From: Ignavibacteria bacterium
GTDB taxonomy: Bacteria; Bacteroidota; Ignavibacteria; Tepidaquicellales; Tepidaquicellaceae
DNA: 64,000 nt
Direction of reading: 5' to 3'
Assembly: GCA_016709315.1 (NCBI GenBank)
Contig: JADJMZ010000007.1
Coordinates: forward strand, 62,001-126,000
Shown here: piece by piece, positions 26,587-36,165 of the stretch
Layout of the letters: the number at the start of each line of letters is the position of its first letter
Numbering within the stretch: the stretch's first letter is position 1
Translations under genes and position numbers: made by a program
Notes under the pieces: generated by a model
Databases searched by the model: none
Seen by the model: only the letters and a program-made list of their open reading frames with translations
Told to the model about the DNA's origin: nothing

Positions 26587-29500
26587 ATGAAACAAAAGCT
26601 TTTCTTTTTATCTTTAATGCTTCTTGGAGTATCGTTTTTCATGGGACAGAAATCCACCGATGAAAGTCCGAGATGGAATGTAGATCCAAGATCAATATCA
26701 ATTTATCCTTCAGGGGAATACACACAGCTTCCTCTTGTTACAAATGAGATAAAACAATTCACTTACGACCCGAGAGTTTTCATAACACCAATCGGAGTTA
26801 TGATCGCTACACCGAACTTCAGGGTACATCCAAGCTCCGGCAATCAGCAGTGTGAAACAGAAATTGTGCGACATCCAACGAATCCAAACATTATGTTTGC
26901 TTCAGCACAGCCGATCATTAATTCCAATAACTTCATCAATGTCGGAGTTTATGTAACAACTGACGGCGGCGTAACATGGACTGGAAGAGATACAATGAAT
27001 GCACCGAATCTTAATGATCAGCGCGGAGATCCGGGTCCGATCATTGATAAGAACGGAACTTTCATTTATACGCATTTATTGAGTACATCAAATTTCGGAA
27101 GTTTAACAGGCATGGGAGCAAATTATTCAACAGATAATGGCGCTACATGGTCAGCGACTTTTCCTGTGATGCTTGATGCGAATGTTGATAAAAATTTAGC
27201 AGGAACAGACGGTTCGCCTACCAGTCCGTATTTTGGTAACAGCTATATGGCATGGACAGTATTTGCAGGAAGCGCCGGAAACGGCAGAGTTGCCAGAACA
27301 ACAAACGGAGGAGTCACCTGGGATCCGGCAATTGTACTGAATTCAACACCTGCAAATCATTTTGCGCAGGGTCATGATGTAGCAGTTGCACCGAACGGAA
27401 ATGTTTTTGTAAGCTGGACTGCAGGAAGTTCTACTTCTCCTTTCACAGAAGATTATGTCGGTATTGCAAAATCAACAAACGGCGGATTGAATTATGTGGC
27501 TACTGAAAATGCTTTTGATGTAAACGGAAGCCGTTCATCATCCTTTAACGGATGGGGAATCAGAACAAACGGTTTTGCAAGAATAGATATAGATAAAAGC
27601 GGCGGTCCGAGAAACGGATGGATCTACATTGTATCAAGTGAGATCAATCGCGCACCTGCGGGAGCGGATGCAGATGTCGTAATACACTGGTCATCAGATA
27701 ACGGTACGACCTGGTCAAATCCCGGTGTAAGAGTAAATCAGGATGCATTGAATAACGGAAAAGTTCAGTATTTCCCGGCGATAAATGTAGATGATGCAGG
27801 CGGAGTAAATGTAGTTTATTATGATAACAGAAATTTCCCTTCATCAGGTGATTCCTGTTCAGTATTTATTTCAAGATCACTGGACGGGGGATTGACATGG
27901 ACAGATATTGAAGCTGCAGATCATCACTTCAAGCCAAAGAATTTACCGGGAATAAATACAATGGGTGATTATATCAGCATTACATCAGGAAACGGCAAAC
28001 TATGGCCTGTATGGATGGATGATAAAGCAGGTCCCGGAGTACAGTTTAACATCTGGACAACATCAGTTCAGATAGCTACTTATCCTTTAAATACTTTTAA
28101 TCTTCAAACACCTTCAGCCGGTTCGAGAATTGTTTCTTTCCCGAATTCAAATACACAGTACGGCTTTACCTGGGATACTTCAGCTTCTACAGCTTCATAT
28201 AAATGGGTATTTGGAAGTCCGACCACGAGTCCGAGGAAAATTACATTACCCGGATCCGGAAATCAGTTAAACGTAACTGCAGGTCAGCTTGATAATATAC
28301 TTGCAGGTATAGGACTTGCGCAGGGTGACTCTTTAGTTGGACAGTGGGATGTATGGGCGTTCAGAAATAATCAGACAAATGATTCACTGAAAGCAAGCAA
28401 CGGTCCAAGATCAATTACTTTGAAAAGAGGTGTTCCTTCTTTAACAGCATTTAATCTGAATTCACCTCCGAGCGGCACTACGATTACAACATCAGTATTC
28501 AATAATTCACAGATCAATATAAACTGGACACGTTCCGGCGCCGGAGTAACTTACAAATGGAAATTTGGTAATCCTACAATATCAACTATAAGACTATCCG
28601 TTCCTGCTAATAACAGCGGGTATGATACTTCATTAACTTTGATCAATAATGCACTTGACGGAATACTCAGCGGTCTCGGACTCAATCCTGGAGATTCGCT
28701 TGTCGGACAATGGTCAGTATGGGCTTACAATGCAACTGATTCACTAAAAGCGTCACAGAACTATGCTCTCACTCTTAAGCGTCAGGCAAAAGGCGATGTT
28801 ATAATTGCTTATGACTCGACTGTAACAGCTTGCAGAACTTCAAGAGATTCGGTTGCAAATAATCTTAGCAACCTTGGCGTAACATTTGATCTTTATAACA
28901 GAAAAGGAAATACGGGAACAGAATCAATTTCTTTCAGAGGATACAAAAAAGTAATAGTCCTGGGAGAAGGGACATCCATAATGTCGAATATACTTAAAGA
29001 TTCACTTAAGTCATATCTTGCAGCCGGAACGGCATCAGTAAAATCAAAACTGATAATTTTTGGTGAAGATGTCGGATATCATCTTGACAGGACGGGTTCT
29101 ACCTATCTTGATACAACATTTGCAAGAGGATCATTAGGATTTTCATTTATAGCTGACAGACCGGGAACACTTGGTACAAGAGGACTTATCGGTGTAACAA
29201 CGAATCCTAATGTCGCGGACAGTACAGCAGGACCATGGCCGGATGTATTGAAGAAATCATTATCGGTATCGCCGTCACAGCTTTATAATCTGTATAAATT
29301 CAGACTGTATCCGGATTCAATGAATGCAATCGGAAGAATTTCCACGACTTACAATGTTTCAGTAATGGGAATAGACATAGAGTCATTGAGACCGACACCT
29401 GATTCACCGAACGGACAGACAGTGAGAAGATTTGTAAAAGGCGCGCTGGACTTTGTTGACGGACTGCTGACATCAGTAGAGCAGACTAGTTCGTTGATAC

Positions 29501-29766
29501 CGGAAAGATATTCGCTATCACAGAATTATCCGAATCCGTTCAATCCTACCACAAAGATAAACTTCTCGCTTCCGAAAAACGGAATAGTTACACTGAAAGT
29601 TTATGATGTACTTGGAAAGGAAGTGATGACACTTATCAATGAGCAGAAGAATGCAGGAAGTTATGAAGTAGAGTTCAACGCAAGTAATCTCTCAAGCGGA
29701 GCATACTTCTTCAGAATGCAATCAGGAGAGTTCAGTGAGATAAAGAGAATGATGCTTATCAAGTAA
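26587..29766 (+). CDS. Large T9SS-secreted BNR/sialidase-fold protein with two SusE-like domains
   Basis: 1059 residues with a good Shine-Dalgarno (AGGAAAGGGA) before the ATG and a signal peptide. Residues of about 60-495 hold Asp-box motifs of a sialidase-type propeller (VTTDGGVTW, STDNGATWS, SSDNGTTWS, SLDGGLTWT). Two tandem domains at about 500-615 and 617-735 (each with YKWKFG- or YKWVFG-like and GDSLVGQW motifs) resemble SusE-type glycan-binding beta-sandwiches. An alpha/beta region at about 738-930 (DVIIAYDS, VIVLGEG, LIIFGEDVGYHLD) resembles an amidotransferase-like fold without a visible catalytic Cys. A T9SS type A domain (NYPNPFNPTT) ends the protein. Sialidase activity is not shown; Asp boxes are structural. 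Confidence 0.85.
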   Translation: MKQKLFFLSLMLLGVSFFMGQKSTDESPRWNVDPRSISIYPSGEYTQLPLVTNEIKQFTYDPRVFITPIGVMIATPNFRVHPSSGNQQCETEIVRHPTNPNIMFASAQPIINSNNFINVGVYVTTDGGVTWTGRDTMNAPNLNDQRGDPGPIIDKNGTFIYTHLLSTSNFGSLTGMGANYSTDNGATWSATFPVMLDANVDKNLAGTDGSPTSPYFGNSYMAWTVFAGSAGNGRVARTTNGGVTWDPAIVLNSTPANHFAQGHDVAVAPNGNVFVSWTAGSSTSPFTEDYVGIAKSTNGGLNYVATENAFDVNGSRSSSFNGWGIRTNGFARIDIDKSGGPRNGWIYIVSSEINRAPAGADADVVIHWSSDNGTTWSNPGVRVNQDALNNGKVQYFPAINVDDAGGVNVVYYDNRNFPSSGDSCSVFISRSLDGGLTWTDIEAADHHFKPKNLPGINTMGDYISITSGNGKLWPVWMDDKAGPGVQFNIWTTSVQIATYPLNTFNLQTPSAGSRIVSFPNSNTQYGFTWDTSASTASYKWVFGSPTTSPRKITLPGSGNQLNVTAGQLDNILAGIGLAQGDSLVGQWDVWAFRNNQTNDSLKASNGPRSITLKRGVPSLTAFNLNSPPSGTTITTSVFNNSQININWTRSGAGVTYKWKFGNPTISTIRLSVPANNSGYDTSLTLINNALDGILSGLGLNPGDSLVGQWSVWAYNATDSLKASQNYALTLKRQAKGDVIIAYDSTVTACRTSRDSVANNLSNLGVTFDLYNRKGNTGTESISFRGYKKVIVLGEGTSIMSNILKDSLKSYLAAGTASVKSKLIIFGEDVGYHLDRTGSTYLDTTFARGSLGFSFIADRPGTLGTRGLIGVTTNPNVADSTAGPWPDVLKKSLSVSPSQLYNLYKFRLYPDSMNAIGRISTTYNVSVMGIDIESLRPTPDSPNGQTVRRFVKGALDFVDGLLTSVEQTSSLIPERYSLSQNYPNPFNPTTKINFSLPKNGIVTLKVYDVLGKEVMTLINEQKNAGSYEVEFNASNLSSGAYFFRMQSGEFSEIKRMMLIK

Positions 29767-29791
29767 AGATCAATATTTATAGATTTATAAA

Positions 29792-29819
29792 AAGCCCGCT
29801 TCAAGCGGGCTTTTTTTTG
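29792..29819. terminator. Strong bidirectional terminator
   Basis: AAAGCCCGCTT and AAGCGGGCTTT around a short loop with T-runs on both strands. It serves the T9SS gene on the plus strand and the convergent cyclase-STAND array on the minus strand. Confidence 0.92.
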
Positions 29820-29904
29820 TAAGATTAAAAAAAGTTATAGGAGATGATTATGCAAATTTTCATTCAGCCATAATCTTATTTTGCTAAATTCTAATTGCTA
29901 ATTA

Positions 29905-32751
29905 CTAATTACTGATTGCTATTTGTTCAAGAGCTTCTTTATAAAACTTCTGCGCCTGCTTATGATTTCCCAATTCTGATAATACATTTCCAATACTTCT
30001 CAGAGCTTCAGCTATACTTTTTTTATTTCCGGTCTCACGCCTTAATTCAAGACAATCTTCAAAATATTTTTTTGCATCTGTAAATTCAGACAGGAGAAAT
30101 GCAGCATTTCCAAGTCCATATAGAGAATTTGCAATTCCGGTCTTATGACCATTATTACGAAATAATGTCAGAGCTTCTTCATATAGTATCTTAGCTTGTT
30201 CAAAATCTGACCGGCGAAATGCAATATTTCCAAGTCCATTGAGAGAGCTGGCAATTCCGATCCTGTGATCCATCTCACGAAATATTGAAAGGGATTCTTC
30301 AAAATACTCTGAAGCATGTTCATAATTTTCATCGTTACTTTCTATACAATCTCCGGTGTTGTAAAGTGTTATTGCTAATTCGGGTTTAAGTCCGATCTCA
30401 CGTGATATAGCTATACATTCTTTGTAAAATTTTATTGCATTCAAATAATTTGAATTACTTTGATTGTAAGCAATAAGTCCTAAACTCATAAGACAGGAAG
30501 CCATACCCCTTTTATCCTCAATCTCAAGTCTTAATGAAAGACTTTCTTCCAGATATTTTTGTCCCTGTTCATATTTTCCAAGACTGCCTAAAGTATTTCC
30601 AAAATTATGAAGACAGGCAGCTAATCCGTCTTTTTCTCCAAGCTCACGATAAAGAAGAAGACTCTCTTCATAGTATTTCTGCGCTTGTTCGAATTCTCCG
30701 AGAAAATAATTCGTGCCTCCTAATTGATTCAGAGACATAGCAATGACCTTCTTTTCTCCTAACTCACGTGTTAACAAAAGACATTCTTCAAAATACTTAC
30801 GTGCTTGTTCATAATCACTCTGACCAGCGGAAAGAATTCCGGCGAACCGGATTATATTTACTGATAGAGATTTATTCAATCCGCGAGTATATATTAAGAA
30901 TCTTTCCAGGATCTGTCTTCCCAGTGAATAATACCCTCGACTATCCCAGAAATTTCCCAATGCAGTTGCAAACCGTGCGCCTTTATCTGTTTCATCTGCG
31001 GACAGAGACCATTTAATTGCAGATTGAAAATTGCCATGATCCTGTTCAAGTTTTTTCAGCCAGAGATTTATTTCTTTACTGTATAATTTTGGTCCTGCTG
31101 TTTCCGCAAATTCCAGGAAATATGTAAGGTGCTTTAATAAGATAACATCTTTCCCTCCTGAATCTCTGAGTTTTTCTTCACCGTATTGTTTTAATGTTTC
31201 AAGTATCCGGTATCTTTCCATTTCAATGTCATAAATTATTATTGACTTCTCAGTGAGTGCATTCAGCAAGTCAAGAATTTCTGTAACATTAATTTTTTCA
31301 TCTGAACATATTTCTTCCGCTGATTCCAGTGTCCATCCTCCCGTGAATACCGATAATCTTTCCCAAAGAATCTTTTCTTTCTCTGAAAGAAGATCATAGC
31401 TCCAGTCTATCATAGCTTTCAAAGTCTGCTGTCTGGGGAGAGCTGTCCTTTTTCCTCCGGTAAGTAATGAAAATCTGTTTATTAATCTTTCGGAGATTTT
31501 TTCCACTGAGAGAACTTTTATTCTTACCGCTGCAAGCTCTATTGCCAGCGGAATTCCGTCAAGCCGGGAGCAAATCTCTGCAAGTGCCGGAGCATTTTCA
31601 TTATTAACCCTGAATTCCATCTTTACTGAAATCGCTCTTTCTATAAATAATCTTACTGATTCATACTGTGAGAGCTGAAGAGGTGTATTATTAACTGAAA
31701 CATCCGGAAGCGAAAGTGAAGGCACACTGAAAATTTTCTCTCCGGAACAATTAAGTGATTCACGGCTTGTCGTGATTATTTTTAACTTTGTGCAGCTGCT
31801 TAAAAGCATTTCAACTGTTACTGCGCATTCTTTTATCAGATGTTCGCAGTTATCTAAAATCAGTAAAAGCTCTTTATCCTTAAGATGATCTTTCAATATT
31901 TCTTCTGCAGTTTTTCCACTTTCGTCTTTAAATCCAAAAGAATTCATTAAAGTCTGCAAAATAAAATCCGGATCATTTACAGGTGCAAGCTCTGCGATGA
32001 ATACTCCGTTTGCAAATTCATCTATCATATCTGCCCCGACCTGCAAAGCAAGCCTTGACTTTCCGATGCCTCCCGAACCCAGCATTGTAAGCAGACGTGT
32101 CTGATTTAATAATTCTTTTGCTGATTTCATTGATTCTTCACGACCAATGAAATTTGTAAGCTGAACCGGCAGATTATTCGGACGTGCATCAAGAGTTTTT
32201 AATGGAGGGAAATCTTCTCTGAGTCCTGATGAAATAATCTGAAAAAGTTTTATCGGCTGAATTACATCTTTTAATTTCCGTTCGCCCAGATCACGGAACT
32301 TAATTTTATCTGAATTTAATTGCTTTGTATTTCCATACAACTCATAAGCTTTGTCTGAAATAATTATCTGCCCGCCGTTAGCCGCTGACATAACTCTCGA
32401 AACTCTTGCAAGCGTGATGTATCCCATGTAATCTTCACCGTTCCACTCAGCATTTCCGCTGTGTATTCCTATGCGAACTTTTATAACAACTTCATTCCAG
32501 TTCTCATTTATCAATAACTTCTGAATATCACAAGCGGCATTTACAGCGTCATCTGCATTTTGAAATGCACAGCAGAAAGCATCGCCCACAGTCTTAAAAA
32601 CAAATCCGCTATATGATTTTACTGCATTGTTTAAGATCGAATTGTGCTTTTCTAAAGCATCCGGATAAGACCCGGCGAACTGTTGAGACAGCATTGTACT
32701 GCCTTCGATGTCGGTAAAAAGAAATGTTACATTACCGGTGGGTTCTTTCAT
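29905..32751 (-). CDS. Cyclase-STAND-TPR protein D (fourth and last in the array)
   Basis: 948 residues in three parts. Residues 8-175: class III nucleotidyl cyclase with metal Asp14 (LFTDIEGST) and Asp57 (VGDAF), adenine-selecting Lys53 and Asp107 (EDYMG), and transition-state Arg119; the usual Asn four residues before it is Ala115. Residues 197-500: STAND/NB-ARC ATPase with FIGRE (201-205), P-loop GSGGIGKS (225-232), Walker B LLLILDNCEHL and TTSRES, then a winged helix. From about 640 to the end: TPR repeats of 40 residues. It is thus a predicted ligand-gated adenylate cyclase. The last residues (AISN, stop) lie in heptamer-repeat DNA. A G11-C-G14 tract lies 45 bases upstream of the start. 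Confidence 0.9.
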   Translation of the reverse strand: MKEPTGNVTFLFTDIEGSTMLSQQFAGSYPDALEKHNSILNNAVKSYSGFVFKTVGDAFCCAFQNADDAVNAACDIQKLLINENWNEVVIKVRIGIHSGNAEWNGEDYMGYITLARVSRVMSAANGGQIIISDKAYELYGNTKQLNSDKIKFRDLGERKLKDVIQPIKLFQIISSGLREDFPPLKTLDARPNNLPVQLTNFIGREESMKSAKELLNQTRLLTMLGSGGIGKSRLALQVGADMIDEFANGVFIAELAPVNDPDFILQTLMNSFGFKDESGKTAEEILKDHLKDKELLLILDNCEHLIKECAVTVEMLLSSCTKLKIITTSRESLNCSGEKIFSVPSLSLPDVSVNNTPLQLSQYESVRLFIERAISVKMEFRVNNENAPALAEICSRLDGIPLAIELAAVRIKVLSVEKISERLINRFSLLTGGKRTALPRQQTLKAMIDWSYDLLSEKEKILWERLSVFTGGWTLESAEEICSDEKINVTEILDLLNALTEKSIIIYDIEMERYRILETLKQYGEEKLRDSGGKDVILLKHLTYFLEFAETAGPKLYSKEINLWLKKLEQDHGNFQSAIKWSLSADETDKGARFATALGNFWDSRGYYSLGRQILERFLIYTRGLNKSLSVNIIRFAGILSAGQSDYEQARKYFEECLLLTRELGEKKVIAMSLNQLGGTNYFLGEFEQAQKYYEESLLLYRELGEKDGLAACLHNFGNTLGSLGKYEQGQKYLEESLSLRLEIEDKRGMASCLMSLGLIAYNQSNSNYLNAIKFYKECIAISREIGLKPELAITLYNTGDCIESNDENYEHASEYFEESLSIFREMDHRIGIASSLNGLGNIAFRRSDFEQAKILYEEALTLFRNNGHKTGIANSLYGLGNAAFLLSEFTDAKKYFEDCLELRRETGNKKSIAEALRSIGNVLSELGNHKQAQKFYKEALEQIAISN

Positions 32752-32782
32752 AGAGTTACGATTTAAGAATTACTGCCTCGCT

Positions 32783-32822
32783 CTTTTTTTTTTGTGGGGG
32801 GGGGGGCGGGGGGGGGGGGGGC
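32783..32822. repeat. Homopolymer cluster: T10, then G11-C-G14
   Basis: In the 112-base gap between genes C and D: T at 32784-32793, G at 32796-32806, C at 32807, G at 32808-32821. On the strand of gene D this reads as C-runs just upstream of its start. Such G runs are exceptional in this AT-rich window. They could be a slippage-prone switch or a sequencing/assembly artefact. Confidence 0.85.
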
Positions 32823-32844
32823 GAATTAAAAATTACGAGTTAAT

Positions 32845-32883
32845 ATTTTCCAATTACTAATTACTAATTACTAATTACTAATT
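32845..32883. repeat. Heptamer repeat (TAATTAC)n overlapping the 3' end of gene C
   Basis: Head-to-tail TAATTAC copies run into the last codons of gene C. On the minus strand they encode the final QLVISN and the TAG stop. Confidence 0.85.
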
Positions 32884-35800
32884 GAAAAGCCTCATCAAGT
32901 TTCATCCTCTTTCCTTCTTCATAATATTTCAAATATTCTTGTTCTTTAATTTTTTCCTGAAGCTTTATTAATGTTTCTTCTTTAAGTAATTGATCAATCT
33001 TTTCCAAAACCGTACCGGAAGATTTAAGAGCACTTTCAGCAGCGCCAAGAATTGTTAAAGCAGCTGATTGTTTGCCTGTATCACAAAATATTGCAGAGAT
33101 GCAAATCAGAGAAGCGGTGATACCGGTTTTGTCACCGATCCTGTTAGACAATTTCAGGCTTTCTCTTGCATATTGATCTGCTTCAGACTGATTTTCAAGT
33201 TTGTACTCAGCATATCCCATTCTGTTCTTTGTAATAGCCATGCATCTTGTTTCTTCTATTTCAATGCAGATGGCAAGACTTTCTTTAAGATGATTCATCG
33301 CTTGTTCATATTTACCGTAATAAAGATCAGTACTCGCCAGACTGATAAGCGAATTTAAAATTCCGCTTTTATCTTTTATATCTCTGTTCAAAGTCAGACT
33401 TTCTTCTATAAGTTCAATACCTTTTTTATCATTCTCATAAAATAAAGAAGAAGTGCCGATATTATTAAGAGATATTGTAATGCCCCGCGAGTCTCCTAAT
33501 TCACGAAAAAAAGCAAGACTTTCATTAAATAGTTTCTGCGCCTGCTTATAATTACCGCGGCTGATCTCAATATTTCCCATGTAATTAATTGTATATGACT
33601 TTCCGCTTTTGTCATTTATACTGTTGTATAAAGAAAGACACTCTTCATAGATATCATTTGCCTGATCAATATCTCCAAGGTAATATGCAATTAGACCGGA
33701 GTTGTGCAATGTGTTTGCAATGCCGCGTTTATCACCTCTCTCACGGTTTAGAGACAGAGCTTCTTCGCAAAATTTCTTTGCCTCATTATAATTTCCGAGG
33801 TTGCACTCAAGAAGTCCGAGGTTGTGAAGAGAAAGGGCTATGTGACTTTTTAAACCGGATTGACGAAACAGCTCAAGACTTTCTTCATATATTTTCTTCG
33901 CTCTGGAATTATATCCAAGGCTTAGCAGGGCATTTCCAATGTTATTCAGAGAATATGAAATACCTTTTTTATTTTCCGTTTCACGACAGATTTCAAGACA
34001 CTCTTCATAATACTTCAACGCCTGTTCAAAATTACTTCGATAAAATGCAATTGTCCCCAGACCGTTTTTACTGTGAAAAATATCCGACCGGTTTCCTGTC
34101 GTTTGGAATATACTCAGACTTTCTTCAAAATATTTTACCGCTTCATTATATTCTCCAAGAAGCAGTGATAAATTTCCGATATTACAATATCCTGATCCCA
34201 AAGGATCGCTTATGACTCCCTGCGCTTTTTTAATAATTTTTTTAATACACTTTATTCCCGTTGTATAATGTCCGCGTATTATCCAGAATCTTCCCGCTAA
34301 ATTCGAAAGTTGCAAACCTTTTTCAAAGTCTCCGCCATTTACCGACCATTCGATCGCTGACTGAAGATTATTATGTTCGGATTCAAGCTTTTCCAGCCAT
34401 GACACAGATTCACTTCCTTCTAATTTTAAATTTGCTTTTTCCAGAAATGACAAGTAATAATTCAAATGCCTGGCAAATATTCCGTCTGTTTCATTCGCAT
34501 CTTTAAGCTTTTCCTGACCGTATTGCTTTATCGTTTCAAGTATTCTGTATCTGTCCTTTTCATAATCGTAAATAATAATTGACTTATCCGCAAGATGATT
34601 AAGCAGATCAAAAATATCATCACTTATAATTTTCTCATCTGTACATATTTCCTCTGCGGATTCCAATGTCCAGCCCCCGATAAAAACTGAAAGCCGGCTC
34701 CATAATATTTTTTCTTTTTCTGAAAGCAGTTCATAACTCCAGTCTATCATAGCTCTCAGCGTCTGCTGCCTCGGCAAAGCTGTGCGCTTTCCTCCGGTAA
34801 GGAGTTTGAACCTGTTTTCTAATCTTTCAAAAATATTATTCAGACTTAACATCTTAATCCTGACTGCCGCAAGCTCTATTGCAAGGGGAATTCCGTCAAG
34901 CTGCGAACAGATTTGAGCAAGAGCGGGAGCATTTTCATTATTAACTCTGAAGTCAGGATTCACTGCAAGCGCTCTTTCAATAAACAATCTTACTGCCTCA
35001 TATTGAGTAAGCTGTCCGGGAGTATTATTGGCTGAAATGTCAGGAAGAGACAGAGACGGTATTCTGAAAGTCTGCTCGCCTGAACAGTTCAGCGCTTCAC
35101 GGCTTGTAGCAATTATTTTTATCTTAGCGCAACTTTTCAAAAGCATTTCGGATAATTCTGCGCATTCATGTATAAGGTGTTCACAGTTATCTAATATCAG
35201 CAGCAGCTCTTTGTCTTTAAGATATTCCTTCAATATTTCTTTAGGAGATTTTTCGGGTTCTTCTTGCTGATTAAGCGAATTAAGCAAAGTCTGGACAATT
35301 AAAGAAGAATCAGATACTGGCGCAAACTCAGCAATGTAAACTCCGTTAGCAAAGTCATCAATAATATCAGCGCCTGCTTGCATTGCCAGACGTGTCTTTC
35401 CCGCTCCTCCTGATCCTATAATAGTCAGTAAGCGTGTATTAATTAATAAATCCTTTACCTGCTGCATATCTTTTTCTCTTCCGATAAAACTTGTAAGCTG
35501 AACCGGAAGATTGTTTGGACGAACGTCAAGCGTATTCAGAGGAGGAAAATCTGACGGAACATATTTTGAAACGATCTGAAATAATTTCACCGGCTGTATC
35601 AGATCTTTTAATCTTCTTTCTCCCAGATCACGAAATGAAATGCTTTCATTAATGTATCCTTCTGTCATTCTGTAAGAATCATCCGACAACAATATCTGGC
35701 CTCCGTAAGCTGAAGACATAACTCTGTTTGCTCTCGCAAGAGTAATGTATCCCATGTAATCCGTCCCGCTCCATTCAGTATTTCCGGAATGAATACCCAT

Positions 35801-36082
35801 TCTGACTTTTATCACTGCGTCATTCCATTTCTCCGTATGTAATTTAATCTGAGCATCAACTGCCGCTTTAATAGCATCTTCTGCATTTTGAAATGAACAG
35901 CAGAATGCATCACCTATAATTTTAAACACAAATCCGTTATGGGATTCGACTGCTTCATTTAATATCGAATTATGCTTTGCTAATATATCTGAAAGTATTT
36001 CAGGAAAATTCTGAGAAAGTTTTGTGCTTCCTTCTATATCCGTAAATAAAAAAGTTACTTTACCGTTCGGTATGTTTATCAA
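32864..36082 (-). CDS. Cyclase-STAND-TPR protein C (third in the array)
   Basis: 1072 residues, the longest of the four. Cyclase at about 8-175: metal Asp15 and Asp58, Lys54/Asp108 pair, Arg120, with Ala at the usual Asn site. STAND ATPase at about 198-500: FIGRE, P-loop GSGGAGKT (223-230), LLLILDNCEHL and ATSREA, then a winged helix (LPRQQTLRAMIDWSYELLSE). About ten TPR units of 40 residues follow (for example EAVKYFEESLSIF, QALKYYEECLEIC), then a non-TPR tail (about 985-1072) with AALTILGAAES, seen in related LuxR-type/AfsR-like regulators, ending EEGKRMKLDEAFQLV. A and B end in a similar GKKL(T/S) motif; D lacks it. The gap to B upstream is 83 bases and to D downstream 112 bases. The sensed ligand is unknown. 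Confidence 0.9.
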   Translation of the reverse strand: MINIPNGKVTFLFTDIEGSTKLSQNFPEILSDILAKHNSILNEAVESHNGFVFKIIGDAFCCSFQNAEDAIKAAVDAQIKLHTEKWNDAVIKVRMGIHSGNTEWSGTDYMGYITLARANRVMSSAYGGQILLSDDSYRMTEGYINESISFRDLGERRLKDLIQPVKLFQIVSKYVPSDFPPLNTLDVRPNNLPVQLTSFIGREKDMQQVKDLLINTRLLTIIGSGGAGKTRLAMQAGADIIDDFANGVYIAEFAPVSDSSLIVQTLLNSLNQQEEPEKSPKEILKEYLKDKELLLILDNCEHLIHECAELSEMLLKSCAKIKIIATSREALNCSGEQTFRIPSLSLPDISANNTPGQLTQYEAVRLFIERALAVNPDFRVNNENAPALAQICSQLDGIPLAIELAAVRIKMLSLNNIFERLENRFKLLTGGKRTALPRQQTLRAMIDWSYELLSEKEKILWSRLSVFIGGWTLESAEEICTDEKIISDDIFDLLNHLADKSIIIYDYEKDRYRILETIKQYGQEKLKDANETDGIFARHLNYYLSFLEKANLKLEGSESVSWLEKLESEHNNLQSAIEWSVNGGDFEKGLQLSNLAGRFWIIRGHYTTGIKCIKKIIKKAQGVISDPLGSGYCNIGNLSLLLGEYNEAVKYFEESLSIFQTTGNRSDIFHSKNGLGTIAFYRSNFEQALKYYEECLEICRETENKKGISYSLNNIGNALLSLGYNSRAKKIYEESLELFRQSGLKSHIALSLHNLGLLECNLGNYNEAKKFCEEALSLNRERGDKRGIANTLHNSGLIAYYLGDIDQANDIYEECLSLYNSINDKSGKSYTINYMGNIEISRGNYKQAQKLFNESLAFFRELGDSRGITISLNNIGTSSLFYENDKKGIELIEESLTLNRDIKDKSGILNSLISLASTDLYYGKYEQAMNHLKESLAICIEIEETRCMAITKNRMGYAEYKLENQSEADQYARESLKLSNRIGDKTGITASLICISAIFCDTGKQSAALTILGAAESALKSSGTVLEKIDQLLKEETLIKLQEKIKEQEYLKYYEEGKRMKLDEAFQLVISN

Positions 36083-36124
36083 AATATTAATGTCTGTTTT
36101 TCAGATTACAAAATACAAAAAAAC

Positions 36125-36165
36125 TATTGCCTATTGCCTATTGCCTATTGCCTATTGCCTATTCA
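36125..36165. repeat. Heptamer repeat (CTATTGC)n between genes B and C
   Basis: About five copies of CTATTGC followed by a degenerate copy, touching the stop of gene B. It is part of the same class of period-7 arrays as at 5434, 21011 and 32845. Confidence 0.9.

Noticed and set aside
26587..29766. True sialidase
   Set aside because: Only structural Asp boxes are visible; the arginine triad and catalytic Tyr/Glu of sialidases could not be placed.
33589..34215. 208-codon plus-strand frame inside cyclase-STAND gene C
   Set aside because: Antisense shadow of the TPR coding region, with no family resemblance.
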